This document shows, one piece after another, positions 62,979 through 64,000 of a stretch of DNA of 64,000 nucleotides. Source of the stretch: Candidatus Promineofilum glycogenicum (GTDB lineage: Bacteria; Chloroflexota; Anaerolineae; Promineifilales; Promineifilaceae); assembly GCA_016707605.1 (NCBI GenBank), contig JADJHJ010000001.1:620001-684000 (forward strand), in the 5' to 3' direction. Numbering within the stretch: the first letter of the stretch is position 1; the number at the start of each line of letters is the position of its first letter. The translations under genes and the position numbers were made by a program. Under the pieces are notes generated by a model. It searched no databases, was not told the DNA's origin, and saw nothing but the letters and a program-made list of their open reading frames with translations.

Positions 62979-63605
62979 CTAAACCTCTAACCGTTTAAGA
63001 GCCGCCCGCCGCACGTCCACCTGCACCTCGTCCCCCGGCCGGTCGGCGTCAATGCACACCCAGCGCGCCGGTTCAGCCGCGGCCAAGGCCAAGTAGCCTT
63101 CGCGCACGCGGCGGTGGAACTCCAGCGTTTCCAGGTCGAGGCGGTTCATCTCCTCCCCCTCGTCGCGGCGGCGGGCCAGGCCGCGGGCCACGTCCAGGTC
63201 GAGCAGCAGTGTCAGGTCGGGGCGCAGGCCGCCGGTGGCGATGGCCGTCAGCGTGGCCAGCATGTCGGCGTCCAGGCCGCGGCCGAACCCCTGGTAGGCC
63301 AGGGTGCTGTCGGCATAGCGGTCGCACAGCACCACCCGCCCCGCGGCCAGCGCCGGGCGGATGACCTCGGCCACCAGTTGAGCACGCGAGGCGGCGTAGA
63401 GCAGCATCTCGGCCGTGGGCGACATGGCGGTGTTGGCCGTGTCGTGCAGTACGTGGCGGATCTGGTCGCCGATGGGCGTGCCGCCCGGCTCGCGGGTCGT
63501 CACCACGTCATAGCCGCAGTCGCGCAGAAAGCCCGCCAGCGCGCGCAGTTGGGTTGTTTTGCCCGCGCCTTCGGGGCCTTCGAGGGTGATGAACATGATA
63601 GACAT
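62979..63605 (-). CDS. tmk: Thymidylate kinase
   Basis: A 208-residue dTMP kinase. The P-loop is EGPEGAGKTT (about 9-18), the DRx motif is LCDRYADSTLAYQG (about 93-106), and the lid is in RRDEGEEMNRLD (about 150). REPGGTPIGD (about 39-48) binds dTMP. The length is normal. ATG 63596 (codon 4) is an equally good start. It is convergent with the FmdB-type gene and in the same direction as the R3H ATPase gene, from which a palindrome separates it. Confidence 0.94.
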   Translation of the reverse strand: MSIMFITLEGPEGAGKTTQLRALAGFLRDCGYDVVTTREPGGTPIGDQIRHVLHDTANTAMSPTAEMLLYAASRAQLVAEVIRPALAAGRVVLCDRYADSTLAYQGFGRGLDADMLATLTAIATGGLRPDLTLLLDLDVARGLARRRDEGEEMNRLDLETLEFHRRVREGYLALAAAEPARWVCIDADRPGDEVQVDVRRAALKRLEV

Positions 63606-63612
63606 TGGGCAA

Positions 63613-63687
63613 GGGCGGGTCTCAGACCCGCCCCTACGTCTCCATTGACCGCGGTGTAGGGGCGGGTCTGAGACCCGCCCCCCTACG
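63613..63687. repeat. Palindrome pair, family L (GGGCGGGTCTSAGACCCGCCC words)
   Basis: Two hairpin units, 63613-63633 and 63657-63687, each built from GGCGGGTCT and AGACCCGCC, separated by 23 bases. The two units can also pair with each other. The poly-G elements at 22148 and 26608 share the GTAGGGGCGG and CCGCCCCTAC words. Confidence 0.85.
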
Positions 63688-63692
63688 TGGTG

Positions 63693-64000
63693 TCAGTCGT
63701 TGCGCTCGGTATGGAAGACGCGCACGTGGCGATACGGTTCGCGGCCGTAGCTGTGCGACACCAGATTGGCCTGCCGCACCATCTCGTGCTGATAGCGGCG
63801 GATGGCCGACCCCGCCGGGCGCAAGTCGGCGCTGGCCTGGCCGGACTGGACGAGGGCGATGGCCCGCTCCGTCTCGGCCATGGCCGACTCAAAAGGGTCG
63901 CCGGAAGTGGGCGCCTCCAGGCCCAGCGCTTCGACCAGGAAGCGTTCCATCTGGCTGACCGTGTTGGCGCGCAAGACGTAGACCGAGACGTTGTGCTGCT
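63693..64000 (-). CDS. R3H-domain/AAA ATPase (Ycf45/SpoIIIAA-like), C-terminal part only
   Basis: Only the last 102 residues are in the window. They read VYVLRANTVSQMERFLVEAL, then an acidic helix, then AIRRYQHEMVRQANLVS and GREPYRHVRVF. The VLRANT segment followed by an R3H-like C-terminal region ending in GREPYRHVRVF matches the end of bacterial single-stranded nucleic acid-binding R3H/AAA ATPases of the Ycf45 type. The AAA domain is expected upstream, outside the window. The gene is in the same direction as tmk. Confidence 0.75.
   Translation of the reverse strand, partial: QHNVSVYVLRANTVSQMERFLVEALGLEAPTSGDPFESAMAETERAIALVQSGQASADLRPAGSAIRRYQHEMVRQANLVSHSYGREPYRHVRVFHTERND

Overview
The window is GC-rich, gene-dense bacterial chromosome. 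I read it as a member of the Chloroflexota (Anaerolineae or a near relative). The pointers are MalT-type STAND regulators fused to a SARP domain, FHA and Ser/Thr-kinase signalling, an archaeal-type isopentenyl phosphate kinase, a Hox-type NAD-linked [NiFe] hydrogenase, and many long intergenic palindromes. The phylum is an inference from gene content. I see no rRNA, tRNA, CRISPR array, complete insertion sequence or phage region.

Layout. 1-5036: a GH13 glucosidase cut by the window edge, a YbaK deacylase, an S10 serine carboxypeptidase and an M16 zinc protease. 5123-6694: a ClC chloride-channel pseudogene with several frameshifts. 6725-12118: a GAF-SpoIIE phosphatase, a catalytically dead M16 partner, AcpS, a LmbE-type deacetylase and a hydrolase. 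12125-15403: a 1092-residue MalT/SARP regulator. 15554-32617: a co-directional block with a KAS III-like enzyme, three acyl-CoA ligases, three alpha/beta hydrolases, a MaoC hydratase, an SDR and a branched-chain-type ABC importer whose two permeases are fused. It looks like a system that imports carboxylic acids, activates them with CoA and processes them. 32678-37207: two exporter half-transporters under a MarR regulator. 37435-38327: an htpG (Hsp90) relic. 38461-40728: a DprE2/DprE1-like pair. 41280-47809: an orphan sugar-ABC ATPase, then a signalling island (Ser/Thr kinase, FHA-winged-helix protein, CpXC protein, histidine kinase). 47998-50339: P1 peptidase, LOG-family protein, isopentenyl phosphate kinase. 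50607-56256: hoxEFUYH-hoxW behind two CRP/FNR-type dyads. 56478-61425: an interrupted GT39-like membrane protein and a polar amino acid ABC importer with a frameshifted ATPase. 61739-64000: gmk, an FmdB-type zinc ribbon, tmk and the end of an R3H/AAA ATPase.

The most unusual feature is a large set of intergenic palindromes, about thirty in 64 kb. They fall into a dozen or so families with unrelated arm sequences. Several families share a purine-to-pyrimidine centre close to GAAGAGCGCTCTTC. Some lie inside genes: one interrupts the glycosyltransferase gene at 58112-58143 and shifts its frame, one adds an in-frame segment to the same gene, and others sit in the SARP regulator, at the LivH-LivM junction and at the AcpS tail. 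Promoters where visible are often of an extended -10 type (TGNTARAAT), and three genes appear leaderless.
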